Source: G963668345 sp965206025
GTDB taxonomy: Bacteria > Acidobacteriota > Terriglobia > Bryobacterales > UBA6623
DNA length: 64,000 nucleotides
Direction of reading: 5' to 3'
Assembly (NCBI GenBank): GCA_965206025.1
Contig: CBDBIU010000005.1
Coordinates: forward strand, 124,001 to 188,000
Shown: piece by piece, positions 63,130 through 64,000 of the stretch
How positions within the stretch are numbered: the stretch's first letter is position 1
Layout of the letters: each line of letters starts with the position of its first letter
Made by a program: the position numbers and the translations under genes
The notes under the pieces: generated by a model
Database searches by the model: none
What the model saw: only the letters and a program-made list of their open reading frames with translations
What the model was told of the DNA's origin: nothing

Positions 63130-64000
63130 ATGGAGGCACAGCAGTTCACTATAGACCAGTCGGCGGTTGCTCACCGTTTGGCACGGGCTCACGGCACCCT
63201 CATCGTGGCCTCGGTCGTTCTGTTGGCAGTTACGCTTGGAGCCTCATCATCACGGGTGGAAAAAGCAAAGGACCAATTGGCGTATGTACAGCGAGTTCTG
63301 GACAGTTGGCAGGAATGGCTGGAGGCGTACGCGATGGAGGAGAACCGAAGGCTTCTTTCAGGGCTTGAAGGTTGGAAGGACGAGGCACCGGCGACGCTGC
63401 TCGTCGACGTGCCGACGGTTTCAGGTGCCGGAGATCCAGAACAAATCGAGCTCCACCTTCAGACTTCCGCAGTCAGTTTCTGGCTCAATAGATCAAGCGG
63501 TTCTGAGGCACTGATTAGGGGTGCTAGGCCTCGGGCTCAGTTAGGGGGGCCGGACCGCCTTAACTGGACAAGAGTGAGTGAGTCAGGTGGCAGCTTACCT
63601 CCGAAGACCCTTCGGGAATTTGGCTCCTTTTGGAACGACCTGAACCAGAGAGGCGTGACGGCACACTGTGTATACGAGCTATCCAGTAGCGTGGTGGTGC
63701 ATTCAGATGCAGGAGTCGTTAAGGCCGGTTGGACAGACATACGAGATCTTCCACCAAATCCTCGATCTCAGGGTCACACGGCTCATGTCGCCGGTGTCCT
63801 ATGCAGTTCTTCCTCCACTCAGAAGCCGCACTTCTGCGTAGAGGACAACTCCGGACGGCAGTTTGTCATCGAGTATGAGCCCATCGTGGCTCGTGCTAGG
63901 ACCCTGTCACCATGGCTGCCTGTCGTCAAGAATTTCAGTCCAAACCGAAAGAGTTATCAAAAAGATTTCCCAGAATTGAGCGAGCTCACCGAGGGCTACG
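63130..64000 (+). CDS. Membrane-anchored protein of unknown function, C-terminus outside the window
   Basis: Open from ATG 63130 to the end of the window, 290 codons without a stop. An N-terminal helix (LIVASVVLLAVTLGASS, residues 25-41) is followed by a coiled-coil-like stretch (KAKDQLAYVQRVLDSWQEWL) and a soluble domain with SFWLNRSSGSEALIRGARPR, TLREFGSFWNDLNQRGVTAH and FVIEYEPIVARARTLSPWLP. I do not recognise the family. The base composition and codon use are less GC-rich than most neighbours. Its ATG is only 31 bp after the IS target duplication, so the IS has probably replaced its promoter. Confidence 0.7.
   Translation, partial: MEAQQFTIDQSAVAHRLARAHGTLIVASVVLLAVTLGASSSRVEKAKDQLAYVQRVLDSWQEWLEAYAMEENRRLLSGLEGWKDEAPATLLVDVPTVSGAGDPEQIELHLQTSAVSFWLNRSSGSEALIRGARPRAQLGGPDRLNWTRVSESGGSLPPKTLREFGSFWNDLNQRGVTAHCVYELSSSVVVHSDAGVVKAGWTDIRDLPPNPRSQGHTAHVAGVLCSSSSTQKPHFCVEDNSGRQFVIEYEPIVARARTLSPWLPVVKNFSPNRKSYQKDFPELSELTEGY

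Noticed and set aside
1..64000. CRISPR array
   Set aside because: The repeats in the window are dispersed, not regularly spaced by unique spacers, and no cas gene is present.

Overview
The window looks like a chromosomal segment of a GC-rich Acidobacteriota bacterium, probably Bryobacterales or a relative. Several families point there: an exported family at 5680-6933 whose conserved C-terminal block I know mainly from Acidobacteriota, a secreted protein with a PNYTC motif at 34636-35949, a PPC / DUF1549-DUF1553 / DUF1501 cluster, exported Gfo/Idh/MocA oxidoreductases, and futalosine-pathway MqnD. The lineage call is inference from protein families. There is no rRNA; one tRNA-Val(GAC) lies at 54511-54589. 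No phage, plasmid, CRISPR or secretion cluster is visible.

Layout. 1-3785: a translationally coupled minus-strand operon (radical SAM, small membrane protein, M24 peptidase homologue, ceramidase-like membrane protein cut by the window edge). 4062-8166: GntR regulator, acidobacterial exported protein, sialidase. 8629-10199: intact DDE insertion sequence. 10575-12352: TRAP permeases DctQ and DctM without DctP. 12382-13876: an uncharacterised ferredoxin / Cys-rich pair. 14116-20815: c-heme DUF3365 protein, Nramp-related transporter, SSS symporter with an oxidoreductase, secreted CarboxypepD-like protein. 21286-27038: large secreted cytochrome/DUF1549/DUF1553 and DUF1501 cluster with several reading-frame lesions. 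27084-36000: seven-bladed FG-GAP protein, PQQ-like propeller, HpcH/HpaI aldolase whose 3' end is duplicated around a captured DUF5996 gene, Gfo/Idh/MocA, PNYTC protein. 36200-39450: a mobile-element hotspot (IS1380 remnant, MITE inside a membrane-protein gene, IS1380 transposase). 40124-51237: carbohydrate and housekeeping genes, MqnD, and a GDSL/SGNH pseudogene split by a MITE. 51974-63094: two more IS loci, tRNA-Val, an exported glycosidase-like protein, the DUF1537 kinase / PdxA2 pair, and a glycosyltransferase pseudogene fused to a transposase orfA start. 63130-64000: an unrecognised membrane-anchored protein running off the end.

The main story is mobile DNA. Four nearly identical 456-bp MITEs with ISL3-type ends each carry a perfect 8-bp target duplication. 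One DDE insertion sequence occurs at three loci, each with a perfect 5-bp duplication; the third locus holds one and a fraction copies between a single duplication pair, the extra part being riddled with small deletions. At least five families of short, often palindromic, interspersed repeats fill the intergenic spaces. Several genes are split by frameshifts or insertions. Together this suggests ongoing genome erosion, perhaps in a host-associated or recently bottlenecked lineage, although some single-base lesions may be sequencing errors.

Metabolically the intact genes suggest a heterotroph that degrades complex carbohydrates (sialidase, glycosidase-like protein, three oxidoreductases, a mutarotase-like protein), takes up organic acids and sugars (TRAP, SSS), catabolises four-carbon sugar acids (DUF1537 kinase with PdxA2) and makes menaquinone by the futalosine route.
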